NCBI RefSeq assembly: GCF_012932365.1
Contig: NZ_JAAIIH010000001.1
Location: forward strand, 620,001 to 684,000
Source: Bifidobacterium moraviense
Lineage (GTDB): Bacteria > Actinomycetota > Actinomycetes > Actinomycetales > Bifidobacteriaceae
Reading direction: 5' to 3'
Length of the DNA: 64,000 nt
Each line of letters starts with the position of its first letter. Positions within the stretch are counted from its first letter, which is position 1. The notes below the pieces were generated by a model that saw only the letters and a program-made list of their open reading frames with translations, was not told the origin of the DNA and did no database searches. Position numbers and translations under genes: made by a program. Positions 29,903 through 38,574 of this stretch are shown piece by piece.

Positions 29903-32530
29903 TCACTCCGGGCTCTTGAGCGCGCCGACCATGTCGATGCGGTCGAGCGTGCGGTTGGTGGCGCGGCTCACCAGCCACGTGAACAGGAACGCCAGCGCGG
30001 CGGCGGCCACGTAGCAGTACCATTCCACGTTCGGCACGATGTTCATGCCCGGCAGGTCGAGCCTGCTCACGAGGAAGCCCAGCAGCGCGCGCCCGCACGG
30101 CAGGCCCAGTGCGACGCCGATCGCGGAGAGCAGCAGGATCTCCTTGTTCACGTACCCGTGCACCTCGCGGCGGCGGAAGCCGAGCACCTTGATGGTGGCG
30201 AGCTCGCGTTCGCGTTCGGAGATGTTCGTGCTGGCGAGCGTGTAGAGCACCACCACGGCGAGGATGGCGGCCATGACCACGATGAAGCCGATCATGACGA
30301 AGAAAATCATGAAGCTCTTCGCGAAGTCGCGCTCCTGCTTGGCGGAGCTCATCACCGTGAGATACGCGTCATCGCCGGCGAGCCGGTCGGCGATCGCGAT
30401 CTGCGCGTCGTCGTCGCCCTGTACGTCGATCAGGTCGGCGTTGGGCGCGAACTCCGCGTCGAACGCCTGCTCGTACGCCAACTGCGTCATGAACACCACG
30501 TTGCCGGTGTAGTACTGCGCCACGCCGGAGACCGTGACGCTTGCCGCGTTGGCGAGCGCGTCCGTCACGTCCAGCGCACTGCCGTCCGCAAGCCCCAGCG
30601 TCTTGGCGGCGTTCGCGGTCACCACCGCGCCGTCGTTGTCTTCGTCCAGCGCGATCGGCGTGCCGTCGTCCGCATGCAGGTCGACGTACCCGTCAAGAGA
30701 GCGTCCGTCGGGGATGACCATGAGCTGCGCGCTGACCTTCTCGCCGTCGCCGTCGTTCGCCGCGGACAGCGTGGCGGAGCCGAGCTGCAGCGGCAGCGAG
30801 GAGCGCACGGCGGCGTCCCCGTCGAGCTCGCGCTGGGCCGCGTCATGATCGGCGGGCTTGGTGACGGCCATCACGTCGTACGTGGCGATCTCGTCGTGCT
30901 GGCGGGGCATGAGCGTCAGCGCGGAGGTGCCCATGCCGAATCCGGCGGTCATGAGCGCGGTGCAGCCGAGCACGCCGACGATCACCATGAGCGCGCGGCT
31001 CTTGTAGCGCAGCAGATTGCGCGCGGTGACCTTGCCGAGGAAGCTCAGGCGGTTCCATACGAAGCCGACGCGCTGGAGCAGGATCGTCCGCCCGGCCTTC
31101 GGCGCCTTGGGCCGCATGAGCTCCGCCGGCGCAAGGCGCAGCGAGCCGATGCAGGCGGCCGTCGCGCAGCCGGTGACGGCCACGACGAACAGCAGCACGC
31201 CGCCGACCGCGAGCCTCCAGTCCACGAGCAGCGGATAGCTCGGCAGCACGTAGATGCGGCTGATGAGCCGACGCGTGAACACGAACGGCAGTCCCACAAG
31301 CCCCAGCAGGTCGCCGATCAGGCCGCCTGTCAGGCTGGCGACGGACGCGTACAGCACGTACTTGAGCATCGTTTCGCGGCGCGTGTAGCCGAGCGCCTTG
31401 TACGTGCCGATGAGCTGACGGTCCTCCTCCACCATGCGCGCCACGGCCGTGAGGCTCACGAGCAGGGCGATGACGAGGAACAGCGCGGGGAACAGCGTGC
31501 CGAGGCGGGAGACCATGTCGCTCTGGGTCTTCACGTCGGCGTAGCTGGTGACGGCGGTGCGGTCGCGCACGATCCACTTCGCGCTCGGCAGCGCGTCGAC
31601 CTTCTCGCGGATCGCCGCTTCGGCGTCGGCGATCTTCGCCTCGGCGGCCGCCTTGGCAGGCAGGCCGTCGGGCAGCGCATCCGCCTTCGCCTTCTGTTCG
31701 TTGACAGATTCCATCGCCTTGTCGTAGGCGGCGTCGTGCACGGCGTCGGTGCGCGCCCGCTCGCGGTCGGCTTGGATCGCCTCGATGCTGTGCTTCGCGG
31801 CATCGATGAGACTCAGGTAGTCGTCGTCGTACGTGCCCAGCGCGGCGGCGCCGGAGACCGTGACGACAGCGGACGCGTAGGGCGCGTCAACATCGGCCGC
31901 GGCGGCTTCGGCGACGACCATCGGGTAGACGGTCTTGGCGCCGGAGACGAGGGCGAGCGGGCCGGACGGGTTCACGATGTCGTTCGGGTCGATGACGACG
32001 CCGACGATCGTGTAGTCGCCGTCCGCGAACGCGGGCGACGTTCCTTCCACGGTGTCCTCGTCGAACGTCAGCGCATCGCCGAGCCGCTTGCCGGCGTCAT
32101 CGAGGTACTGCCGGGTGACGGCGATCTCATGCGCCGATTCGGGCAGGCGTCCTTCGACAAGGTACGGGCGGTCGATGCCGCGGTCGTTCAAGGCGGTCAC
32201 CGTGGCGGATGCCTGCCGGCCATCCACCTTGGTGGTCGCGCTCGCCGTGCGCTCGCCTGCCGCATCGGCCACGCCGCTCACATCGCGCAGGGCGCTGATG
32301 TCGGCGTCGTCGAGGCCGAGGGTCGAGACGATCGCAATGTCGTGCATGTCCGTCTCGTCGAAGAAGTCGTCGAGACCGCCGCGGATGTCGCGCCCGACCG
32401 AGTTGAGGCCGCACATCATCATCACGCCGACTGCGCAGATCACCACGATCGCGGCGAAGCGCTTCCCGTTGCCGGAGACGGCGCGCCATGCGTCCTTCCA
32501 CAGGGCGGTTTTCCTTGTGTTCCGAGCCAT
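29903..32530 (-). CDS. FtsX-type ABC transporter permease
   Basis: 875 residues. One N-terminal helix (about 24-44), a large outer domain, a block of helices in the middle (about 370-530), a second outer domain, then three C-terminal helices (about 740-870): the MacB/FtsX permease plan duplicated in one chain. The outer domain includes an Ala/Lys/Glu-rich coiled coil (about 235-280). GGAGG precedes ATG 32530. It pairs with the ATPase 11 bp upstream; probably exports a peptide, lipid or drug. Confidence 0.9.
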   Translation of the reverse strand: MARNTRKTALWKDAWRAVSGNGKRFAAIVVICAVGVMMMCGLNSVGRDIRGGLDDFFDETDMHDIAIVSTLGLDDADISALRDVSGVADAAGERTASATTKVDGRQASATVTALNDRGIDRPYLVEGRLPESAHEIAVTRQYLDDAGKRLGDALTFDEDTVEGTSPAFADGDYTIVGVVIDPNDIVNPSGPLALVSGAKTVYPMVVAEAAAADVDAPYASAVVTVSGAAALGTYDDDYLSLIDAAKHSIEAIQADRERARTDAVHDAAYDKAMESVNEQKAKADALPDGLPAKAAAEAKIADAEAAIREKVDALPSAKWIVRDRTAVTSYADVKTQSDMVSRLGTLFPALFLVIALLVSLTAVARMVEEDRQLIGTYKALGYTRRETMLKYVLYASVASLTGGLIGDLLGLVGLPFVFTRRLISRIYVLPSYPLLVDWRLAVGGVLLFVVAVTGCATAACIGSLRLAPAELMRPKAPKAGRTILLQRVGFVWNRLSFLGKVTARNLLRYKSRALMVIVGVLGCTALMTAGFGMGTSALTLMPRQHDEIATYDVMAVTKPADHDAAQRELDGDAAVRSSLPLQLGSATLSAANDGDGEKVSAQLMVIPDGRSLDGYVDLHADDGTPIALDEDNDGAVVTANAAKTLGLADGSALDVTDALANAASVTVSGVAQYYTGNVVFMTQLAYEQAFDAEFAPNADLIDVQGDDDAQIAIADRLAGDDAYLTVMSSAKQERDFAKSFMIFFVMIGFIVVMAAILAVVVLYTLASTNISERERELATIKVLGFRRREVHGYVNKEILLLSAIGVALGLPCGRALLGFLVSRLDLPGMNIVPNVEWYCYVAAAALAFLFTWLVSRATNRTLDRIDMVGALKSPE

Positions 32531-32541
32531 GGAAGCGCCTC

Positions 32542-33243
32542 CTACCATTCGATGTCCGCGATGGGCGTCGGATGCTCGTTGACGGCGATTTCGGTGACCT
32601 TGCCCGAGCGGAAGCGGATCAGGCGGTCGCCCATGGGCGCGAGGGCCGAGTTGTGGGTGACGAGCGCCACGGTGATGCCGTGCTCGTGGCAGGAATCCTG
32701 CAGCAGTTGCAGGATCTGCTTGCCGGTGTTGTAGTCGAGCGCGCCGGTCGGCTCGTCGCACAGCAGCAGCTTGGGGTTCTTGGCGAGGGCCCGGGCGATG
32801 GAGACGCGCTGCTGCTCGCCGCCGGAAAGCTGCGCCGGGAAGTTGTTCAGTCGGCCGCCGAGGCCGACCTTTTCCAGCGTCTCGCGGGCGTCGAGGGCGT
32901 CCGGGCAGATCTGGCTGGCGAGTTCCACGTTCTCCAGCGCGGTCAGGTTGGGCACGAGGTTGTAGAACTGGAACACGAAGCCCACGTCGAAGCGGCGGTA
33001 GTCGGTGAGCTCGGCCTCGCTCGCCTTGGTGACGTCACGGCCGCCGAGGCGCACGGTGCCGGATGTGGCGCGGTCCATGCCACCGAGGATGTTGAGCGCC
33101 GTCGACTTGCCGGCGCCGGATGCGCCGAGAATGACGGCGAGCTCGCCCTGCTCGATGTCGAACGTCGCGTGGTCGAGCGCGAGCACGGCGGATTCCCCCG
33201 TGCCGTATTGCCGTACGACGTCATGAAATTCGAGAAATGCCAT
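32542..33243 (-). CDS. ABC transporter ATP-binding protein, LolD/MacB type
   Basis: 233 residues. Walker [10 protein letters not shown] (about 39-47), Q-loop [16 protein letters not shown], signature LSGGEQQRV, Walker [13 protein letters not shown], and H-loop THN. This set fits the MacB/LolD group that powers FtsX-type permeases such as the next gene. ATG 33243 opens the operon. Divergent from a TetR gene with a palindromic site in between. Confidence 0.94.
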   Translation of the reverse strand: MAFLEFHDVVRQYGTGESAVLALDHATFDIEQGELAVILGASGAGKSTALNILGGMDRATSGTVRLGGRDVTKASEAELTDYRRFDVGFVFQFYNLVPNLTALENVELASQICPDALDARETLEKVGLGGRLNNFPAQLSGGEQQRVSIARALAKNPKLLLCDEPTGALDYNTGKQILQLLQDSCHEHGITVALVTHNSALAPMGDRLIRFRSGKVTEIAVNEHPTPIADIEW

Positions 33244-33308
33244 GATGGTCCCTTCGTATCCGTTATGGGTTGTCTGCCTCAGGCGATGCCCGATCGTATT
33301 CATCACGG

Positions 33309-33337
33309 TGTCGGATAAAAATCCGCAATATCCGACA
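33309..33337. promoter_or_regulatory. Candidate TetR operator of the ABC operon
   Basis: TGTCGGATA (33309-33317) and TATCCGACA (33329-33337) form a perfect 9-bp inverted repeat with an 11-bp centre. Further TCGGG half-like copies lie at 33343 and 33378. It is in the 182-bp gap between the ABC operon and its divergent TetR gene. Confidence 0.65.
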
Positions 33338-33425
33338 TTCCGTCGGGTTTCCACGCGCAGGCGGGAATCATACGCGATGTCGGGTTTACAGTGTGACCAT
33401 CGGCACGACGAAAGGACACGAGGAC

Positions 33426-34058
33426 ATGGGACGACCCAAGTCGGGCGACGCATCAGCACCGCAGCGGATGCAGAACGCCTTCTGGCGGCTACTTGAGGCG
33501 AAGCCCTACGCACGCATCACGGTCAGCGACGTCACGCGCGAAAGCGGCCTCAACCGCAGCGCCTTCTACTACCATTACACCAGTATCCCCGAGCTGGCCG
33601 ACGATGCGATCGCCTCGATCTACGACGATCCGACCGTCATCGCGTTCATCGCCGGCATGATCCGCTCGCCCGGCGACAACGCGCTGTTCGACCGCGCCGA
33701 GCGCTTCGCCGCCAGCGACAGGTACCGGAACATGATGGGACGCATCGCGCTGATCGCCGGGCCGCACGGATCGGCCGGACTGGCCCGACAGCTCAAGGAC
33801 TTCATCGTCGGCATCTGGCTCGGACTGCTGGGCGTCGACCGCGCGGCGCTCGACCCGGCCCAGCGGATCATCCTGGAATTCGCTGCGAGCGGCATCCTGG
33901 GCGCAATCGGCACGGGAGCCGCGACGTTCACCCCGGAGACCGTCGCAGCGCTGCGCCGGTCGCAGATGCCGCAGATCGTCGCGCAGATGGTCGATTCGCT
34001 GCGCGCTCCGAACGAATCCGCCCCCACCCCGCCACAGGATAGTTTGCATGCAAACTAA
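33426..34058 (+). CDS. TetR family transcriptional regulator
   Basis: 210 residues. Helix-turn-helix at about 14-58 (AKPYARITVSDVTRESGLNR, SAFYYHYTSIPEL) and a helical C-terminal domain that probably senses the cargo of the divergent ABC exporter. AAAGGACACGAGGAC precedes the ATG. Its stop codon lies inside the MarR operator of the following gene. Confidence 0.88.
   Translation: MGRPKSGDASAPQRMQNAFWRLLEAKPYARITVSDVTRESGLNRSAFYYHYTSIPELADDAIASIYDDPTVIAFIAGMIRSPGDNALFDRAERFAASDRYRNMMGRIALIAGPHGSAGLARQLKDFIVGIWLGLLGVDRAALDPAQRIILEFAASGILGAIGTGAATFTPETVAALRRSQMPQIVAQMVDSLRAPNESAPTPPQDSLHAN
34040..34057 (+). promoter_or_regulatory. MarR operator
   Basis: TAGTTTGCATGCAAACTA is a perfect 18-bp palindrome 61 bp before the marR start, in an AT-rich patch of an otherwise GC-rich region. 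Size and position fit MarR autoregulation. It overlaps the upstream TetR stop codon. Confidence 0.7.
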
Positions 34059-34118
34059 ACGGTGGTAGCATGGCCGCGACGCACGACGACGGAACGTCGC
34101 CGCGGGAATCGAGGCATC

Positions 34119-34598
34119 ATGCTGGACGACGAACTGCACTTCCTGCTGCTGCGGGCCTTCAATCATTCCAATCGGCGCATCGACGAGGCGATCCGACGCA
34201 TCGGACTGCTGCCCGGACAGCCGAAGATCCTCGAATGCCTGAACGAGCGCGACGGACGCACCGCCAAGGAGATCTGCGAGGAATGCATCCTCGACAAGTC
34301 CACGATGACCGGCCTGCTCACGCGCATGGAACGGCGCGGGCTCGTCCGCCGCGAAGCCAATGAGACCGACCGACGCTCCGCCCGCGTGTTCCTCACCGAC
34401 GCCGGACGCGCTCTGCTGCCCCGGATCGGCGCCATCATGGCCGCCGCCGATGCCACGGCCACGGCCGGCATGACCACGGCCGAGCGGCAAGATCTCAACG
34501 AGGCACTCAGGCGCGTCATCGCGAACCTGCGGGAGGCGGACGCGCAGGAATCCGCTACGCCGCGCACCGCACGCCCTGACGCAGCAGAGGCCGAGTGA
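34119..34598 (+). CDS. MarR family transcriptional regulator
   Basis: 159 residues with the winged helix of MarR: LPGQPKILECLNERDGRTAK, ECILDKSTMTGLLTRMERRG, and the wing VRREANETDRRSARVFLT. It should repress itself and the following membrane protein gene through the palindrome at 34040. No strong ribosome binding site; CGAGG lies about 6 bp upstream. The 3' end is in a 43-bp tandem duplication. Confidence 0.9.
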   Translation: MLDDELHFLLLRAFNHSNRRIDEAIRRIGLLPGQPKILECLNERDGRTAKEICEECILDKSTMTGLLTRMERRGLVRREANETDRRSARVFLTDAGRALLPRIGAIMAAADATATAGMTTAERQDLNEALRRVIANLREADAQESATPRTARPDAAEAE

Positions 34599-34644
34599 CA
34601 TGCCGCGCACCGCACGCCCTGACGCGACGGAGGCCGAGTGACAT
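34559..34644 (+). repeat. 43-bp tandem duplication at the marR-yczE junction
   Basis: Bases 34559-34601 and 34602-34644 are near-identical, differing in a 5-base patch. Each carries the end of marR (TARPDAAEAE-stop) and an ATG in the context GTGACATGCCGCGCAC. The duplication leaves a 13-codon mini-frame (34600-34641, MPRTARPDATEAE) between marR and the next gene. Confidence 0.85.
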
Positions 34645-35314
34645 GCCGCGCACGATTCGCATGCCCTACATCGTCAAGCGCGTCCTGTCGCTGCTCGTCG
34701 GACTCGCCGTCGAATCCTTCGGCATCGCGCTCATCACCAAGAGCAACCTCGGCACCTCGCCGATCTCCAGCATCGCATGGGTATTCGCGCTGCGATTCCC
34801 GCAGATCAGCTTCGGCGTGACCACGTTCGTCATGAACGCGGCGTTCGTAGTCATGGAGATCCTGCTGCTGCGCCGCGACTTCCAGCCCGTGCAGTTCCTG
34901 CAGCTGGCGGTCACGTTCTGGTTCAGCGCCACGCTCGACGCCGGCATGGCGCTGCTGGCCTGGTTCTCGCCGGTCTCCTGGTGGGCGCGCGGCGCCGGAC
35001 TGCTGCTCGGCTGCGTCATCCTGGCGCTCGGCATCTGCATGGAGGTGGCGCCGGGGCTCATCATGGTGCCCGGCGAAGGCGCGGTGCGAGCCCTGCAGAT
35101 CGTCACCAAGGCGCGGTTCGGCACGCTCAAGGTGTGCTTCGACGTGTCGCTGATCGTCATCGCCGCCGCGCTGTCGTTCGTGTTCTTCGGGCGGCTCGAC
35201 GGCCTCGGCGTCGGCACCGTCGTCGCCGCGGCCATCACCGGGCAGATCGTGAACCTCCTCAACCGGCACGTCCGGTTCGCGTCGGCGGCCGGGCCGGCAC
35301 GCAAGGCCCGCTAG
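34643..35314 (+). CDS. YczE/YyaS/YitT family membrane protein
   Basis: 223 residues, about 5 membrane helices. VGLAVESFGIALITKSNLG-TSPIS near the start and PGEGAVRALQIVTKARFGTLK with FDVSLIVIAAALSF later are typical of the YczE group, whose activity is poorly known. Expressed with marR; ATG 34643 lies two bases after the mini-frame stop, with GAGG about 10 bp upstream. Confidence 0.88.
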   Translation: MPRTIRMPYIVKRVLSLLVGLAVESFGIALITKSNLGTSPISSIAWVFALRFPQISFGVTTFVMNAAFVVMEILLLRRDFQPVQFLQLAVTFWFSATLDAGMALLAWFSPVSWWARGAGLLLGCVILALGICMEVAPGLIMVPGEGAVRALQIVTKARFGTLKVCFDVSLIVIAAALSFVFFGRLDGLGVGTVVAAAITGQIVNLLNRHVRFASAAGPARKAR

Positions 35315-35359
35315 CTGGATCCGCCTGCCGCTTCGAGCGCCCGGGACATTCGAGCTTAC

Positions 35360-35454
35360 GGGCCGAAAAGGACGAAATCCGCTATTCCAAGCGCCAAACC
35401 CCCGCAGCAGCGTCCCTTTCGCGCTGCGAATTCGGGATTTCGTCCGTTTCGGCC
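35360..35454. repeat. Long inverted repeat with 21-bp arms
   Basis: Bases 35360-35380 and 35434-35454 are inverted copies with one mismatch (core GGACGAAATCC / GGATTTCGTCC). The 53-bp centre has a smaller CGCAGC/GCTGCG hairpin. It lies after the yczE-type gene and may serve as its terminator. The rest of 35315-35645 holds only the operator described next. Confidence 0.6.
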
Positions 35455-35584
35455 CGCATGTCGCGTCCATCCCGCATGTCGCGCGTCCATCCATCGTCCC
35501 GCCCGAGCTCCGCTCGAGCCACCGTTCGCCCGCAGCATAATCGCCTTCCCCGCCGGTGCGTCGTCTGCAACAGTGATACAGGAA

Positions 35585-35610
35585 TGGATATCTCGATCTG
35601 AGATATCTCA
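35585..35610 (+). promoter_or_regulatory. PadR-type operator, site A
   Basis: TGAGATATCTCA (35599-35610) is a perfect 12-bp palindrome; a weaker copy, TGGATATCTCGA, starts 14 bp before it. The same sequence is found at 48089, 48197 and 48212, around padR and the F420-type reductase. It precedes the quinone reductase gene by 36 bp. Confidence 0.65.
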
Positions 35611-35645
35611 TGCAGAATCGAACGACAACGATCAAGGAGACCATC

Positions 35646-36167
35646 ATGAAGACCCTCGTGCTCGTGTTCCACCCGTCCCTCAACGGCCAGTCCAACGTCA
35701 ACAAGGCGCTCGCCAATGCCGCCGGCGAGCTGGAGAACGTCACCGTGCGCGACGAGTACGCGCTGTACCCGGACGGCAGGATCGACGTCAAGGCCGAGCA
35801 GGCCGCCGTGGACGCCGCCGACCGCGTCGTCTTCCAGTTCCCGCTGTACTGGTTCTCCTCCCCCGCGCTGCTCAAGCAGTGGGAGGACGACGTACTGGAG
35901 CACGGCTGGGCGTACGGCTCCGATGGCCACGCGTTCGAAGGCAAGGAGTTCGCCGTCGCCGTGTCCACCGGATCCCCCGAGTCGAAGTACCAGCCGGAGG
36001 GCGACAACAAGTTCACCATCGACCAGGTGCTCGTCCCGTTCCAGGGCACGGCCAACCACATCAACGCCACGTGGGTCAAACCGTTCGTGACGTTCGGCTC
36101 CTTCGGCATCTCCGACGAGGCGCTGGCCGAGCAGGTCAGGGCATACAAGGCGTTCCTCGCCGAGTAA
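35646..36167 (+). CDS. Flavodoxin-fold NAD(P)H:quinone reductase
   Basis: 173 residues. The N-terminal FMN-binding strand-loop LVLVFHPSLNGQSNVNKAL and the FQFPLYWFSSPALLKQWEDD motif are those of the KefF/MdaB/NQO group, which reduces quinones by two electrons and protects against electrophiles. AAGGAG precedes ATG 35646. An earlier ATG (35610) overlaps the operator and is less likely. Paralogue of the gene at 36656. Confidence 0.92.
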   Translation: MKTLVLVFHPSLNGQSNVNKALANAAGELENVTVRDEYALYPDGRIDVKAEQAAVDAADRVVFQFPLYWFSSPALLKQWEDDVLEHGWAYGSDGHAFEGKEFAVAVSTGSPESKYQPEGDNKFTIDQVLVPFQGTANHINATWVKPFVTFGSFGISDEALAEQVRAYKAFLAE

Positions 36168-36320
36168 CGCGGGCCCTCTGCCAACGGCAGGGCCATCCCG
36201 TTCGCATGAAGGCGGCCTTCCACACCGGGAGGCCGCCTTCGCGCATGGTGCGCGCGTCTGCGCGGCCGATTCGCGGCGCACCACGGCACCGCGGTACGCC
36301 GTGAATGACACAATGGGCCC

Positions 36321-36659
36321 ATGTCCACCAAGTCATATAACTCGGGCGCCGACGCCCGCAATGACGTCTATCCCCAGATCGGCGAGGCGCTGGCCCACGC
36401 GCGCCGGCAATGCGGCCTGACGCAGGATCAGCTGGCGGAACGCTCCGGCATCTCCCGCATCACGATCGGCCGCATCGAACAGGCGCACATCAACCCGTCG
36501 TTCCGCACGCTCGAAGCGCTGGCCCGAGGCATGGGCCGCGAACTGGTCATCGACTTCGCCGAGCCGGCAGGCGCCGCCCCGCCGGTCGCCGCCGACGTCG
36601 ACAATGGATGCACGATCCCAATGGCCGCGACGGCCCTGGAGACAGGAGGCAGACAATGA
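36321..36659 (+). CDS. XRE-type helix-turn-helix regulator
   Basis: 112 residues. The helix-turn-helix occupies about 20-73 (IGEALAHARRQCGLTQDQLA, SGISRITIGRIEQAHINPSF, TLEALARGMG). The C-terminal 30 residues look flexible. Its stop overlaps the next start as ATGA, so it probably regulates the quinone reductase it is translated with. No obvious ribosome binding site; the promoter may leave a short leader. Confidence 0.88.
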   Translation: MSTKSYNSGADARNDVYPQIGEALAHARRQCGLTQDQLAERSGISRITIGRIEQAHINPSFRTLEALARGMGRELVIDFAEPAGAAPPVAADVDNGCTIPMAATALETGGRQ

Positions 36660-37180
36660 AGACCCTGGTTCTGGTATTCCACCCCGACATGGCGAAGTCA
36701 CGCGCCAACGCGGCGCTCATGGCAGCAGCGCGGAAGCTGCCGTCCGACGCCGTCACCGTGCGCGACGAGTATGCGCTCTGCCCCGACGGCACAATCGACG
36801 TCGCCGCGGAGCAGCGGCTCATCGAGCAGCACGACCGCATCGTGCTGCAGTTCCCGCTCTACTGGTACTCCTCCCCCGCACTGCTCAAGCAGTGGGAGGA
36901 CGAGGTGCTGGCATACGGCTGGGCGTACGGCCCGGGCGGCGAAGCGCTGAAGGGCAAGGAGATCATGGTCGCCACCACGGCAGGCGGCCCAGCATCCGAA
37001 TACCAGACCGAAGACAACGGCGCCACGATCGGCGAAGTGCTCTCGCCGTACCGGATGATGGCCCGCTACACGCGCGCCGCGTGGCTGGAGCCGTTCGTCG
37101 TCTTCAGGTCCATGGAGCTCACGGACGCCGAGCTCGCCACATCGGCCGCCCGCTACGCGGATGCGCTGCTGGCCGGCTGA
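36656..37180 (+). CDS. Flavodoxin-fold NAD(P)H:quinone reductase, paralogue
   Basis: 174 residues, about half identical to the protein at 35646 (LVLVFHPDMAKSRANAAL; LQFPLYWYSSPALLKQWEDE). Same predicted two-electron quinone reduction. AGGAGG lies 6 bp before the ATG, which overlaps the XRE stop. It is under an XRE regulator instead of the TGARATATCTCA site. Its last 28 bp overlap the convergent MFS gene end. Confidence 0.91.
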   Translation: MKTLVLVFHPDMAKSRANAALMAAARKLPSDAVTVRDEYALCPDGTIDVAAEQRLIEQHDRIVLQFPLYWYSSPALLKQWEDEVLAYGWAYGPGGEALKGKEIMVATTAGGPASEYQTEDNGATIGEVLSPYRMMARYTRAAWLEPFVVFRSMELTDAELATSAARYADALLAG

Positions 37181-38574
37181 CGCCCGGCAAGCACGAGCAC
37201 GTACCACGCCACCGGCAGGGTGAGCAGGCCGCCGGAGATGAACACCCATGCGATCGGGATCACGTCGGCCAGCGGCGCGAACACGAGCATGCCCAGCGGC
37301 TCGCCGAGCGTGCAGAGCATGGTGTCGAGCCCGAACACGCGCCCGGTCATCGATTCGTCCGATTCGGATTGCAGGACGGTGTGCATCGGGCCGACGCAGA
37401 TGGCCGAGGCCACGCCGTTGAGCACGTCGATGACGAGATAGGCCAGCAGGTTCGGCGCGATTCCCAGCCCGATGACGGTGATGCCGACCATGGCGATGCC
37501 GCAGGCGATCGCGCGCATCCGGGCGAGGCTGCCGCGCAGCAGGCGTGGACCGAGCGCCGACATCAGCGCGCCGCCGAGCAGCAGGCCGACGCTCAGCCCG
37601 AGCTCGTTGGCGGCGAGCTTGTCGGACGCGGTGGTCAGGTTCACGAATCCGAGGTTCAGGTCGATGCCTTCGTATTCGCGCGCCATGAGCAGCAGGGTCA
37701 GGTTCATCGGCGCGACCGCGATGAAGCAGGTGAGCGCGTCGCCCAGCACGACGCCCTTGAGATGCGGATGGCGCATCGTGTACGCCATGCCGGCCTTGAG
37801 GTCCGCGAAGGTGCGGCGCAGAACGGCCACCAGCCCAGCGGATTCGGCTTCGGCGCGGGGCCGCATCCCAGCTTCGCTCATCGCCGTGCCGTCGGCGTCA
37901 GCGGGAGCCCGCCGCATGGAGGCATCCTTCATGGGCAAGCGGATCATGACGACGAATCCCACGCCGATGACCGCAGTGGTCACGTCGACCAGCAGAATCG
38001 CCCACAGCGGCACCAGATTGACGAGCACCGCGGCGAGCGCCGGCGCGGCGATGCGGTTCGCCGAACCGATGACGCCGAATATCGAGTTGACGCGCAGCAG
38101 CTTGTCGGCCGGCACCACGTCGGGGATGAACGACTGCACCGCCGGCTCCTGAATGCCCGATCCGGCCGATCGAATGAGCAGCGCCACGAAGATCAGCGAC
38201 AGGTTCGCCCATCCGGTCGCGAAACTCGCCGACAGCGCCACGGTGACGCCTGCGATGATGAGATCCGGCAGGACGATCAGCGCCTTGCGATTGTACCGGT
38301 CGGCCATGGGTCCGCCGAACACGGCGACGAGCGACTGTGGCAGCACGGCGAACAGCGTGGCCATCAGCATGGCCGATCCGGTGCGCGTCTGCATGACGAT
38401 CCACCACCAGATGGCGAACTGCACGACGCTGGAGCCGAGCAGCGAGAACGCCTGGCCCGTGAGCAGCAATGCGGCACGGCGCTTCCAGCCGTTTTCGAGC
38501 GGATCCGATGCGATCGGCTCCTTCGAGGAGTCTTGGGACGTATGCGTTGGCAATGATTGAGTGGTTATCAGCAT
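37153..38574 (-). CDS. MFS transporter, macrolide-efflux type, copy 1
   Basis: 473 residues, about 12 helices. GQAFSLLGSSVVQFAIWWWI, ADRYNRKALIVLPDL and the ESDESMTGRVFGLDT loop place it in the MFS_3-like efflux group. It is highly similar throughout to the copy at 39341. Its ATG overlaps the GNAT stop by 7 bp, so translation may be coupled; no good ribosome binding site is visible. Third gene of the MFS-GNAT-MFS run. Confidence 0.88.
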   Translation of the reverse strand: MLITTQSLPTHTSQDSSKEPIASDPLENGWKRRAALLLTGQAFSLLGSSVVQFAIWWWIVMQTRTGSAMLMATLFAVLPQSLVAVFGGPMADRYNRKALIVLPDLIIAGVTVALSASFATGWANLSLIFVALLIRSAGSGIQEPAVQSFIPDVVPADKLLRVNSIFGVIGSANRIAAPALAAVLVNLVPLWAILLVDVTTAVIGVGFVVMIRLPMKDASMRRAPADADGTAMSEAGMRPRAEAESAGLVAVLRRTFADLKAGMAYTMRHPHLKGVVLGDALTCFIAVAPMNLTLLLMAREYEGIDLNLGFVNLTTASDKLAANELGLSVGLLLGGALMSALGPRLLRGSLARMRAIACGIAMVGITVIGLGIAPNLLAYLVIDVLNGVASAICVGPMHTVLQSESDESMTGRVFGLDTMLCTLGEPLGMLVFAPLADVIPIAWVFISGGLLTLPVAWYVLVLAGRQPASSASA

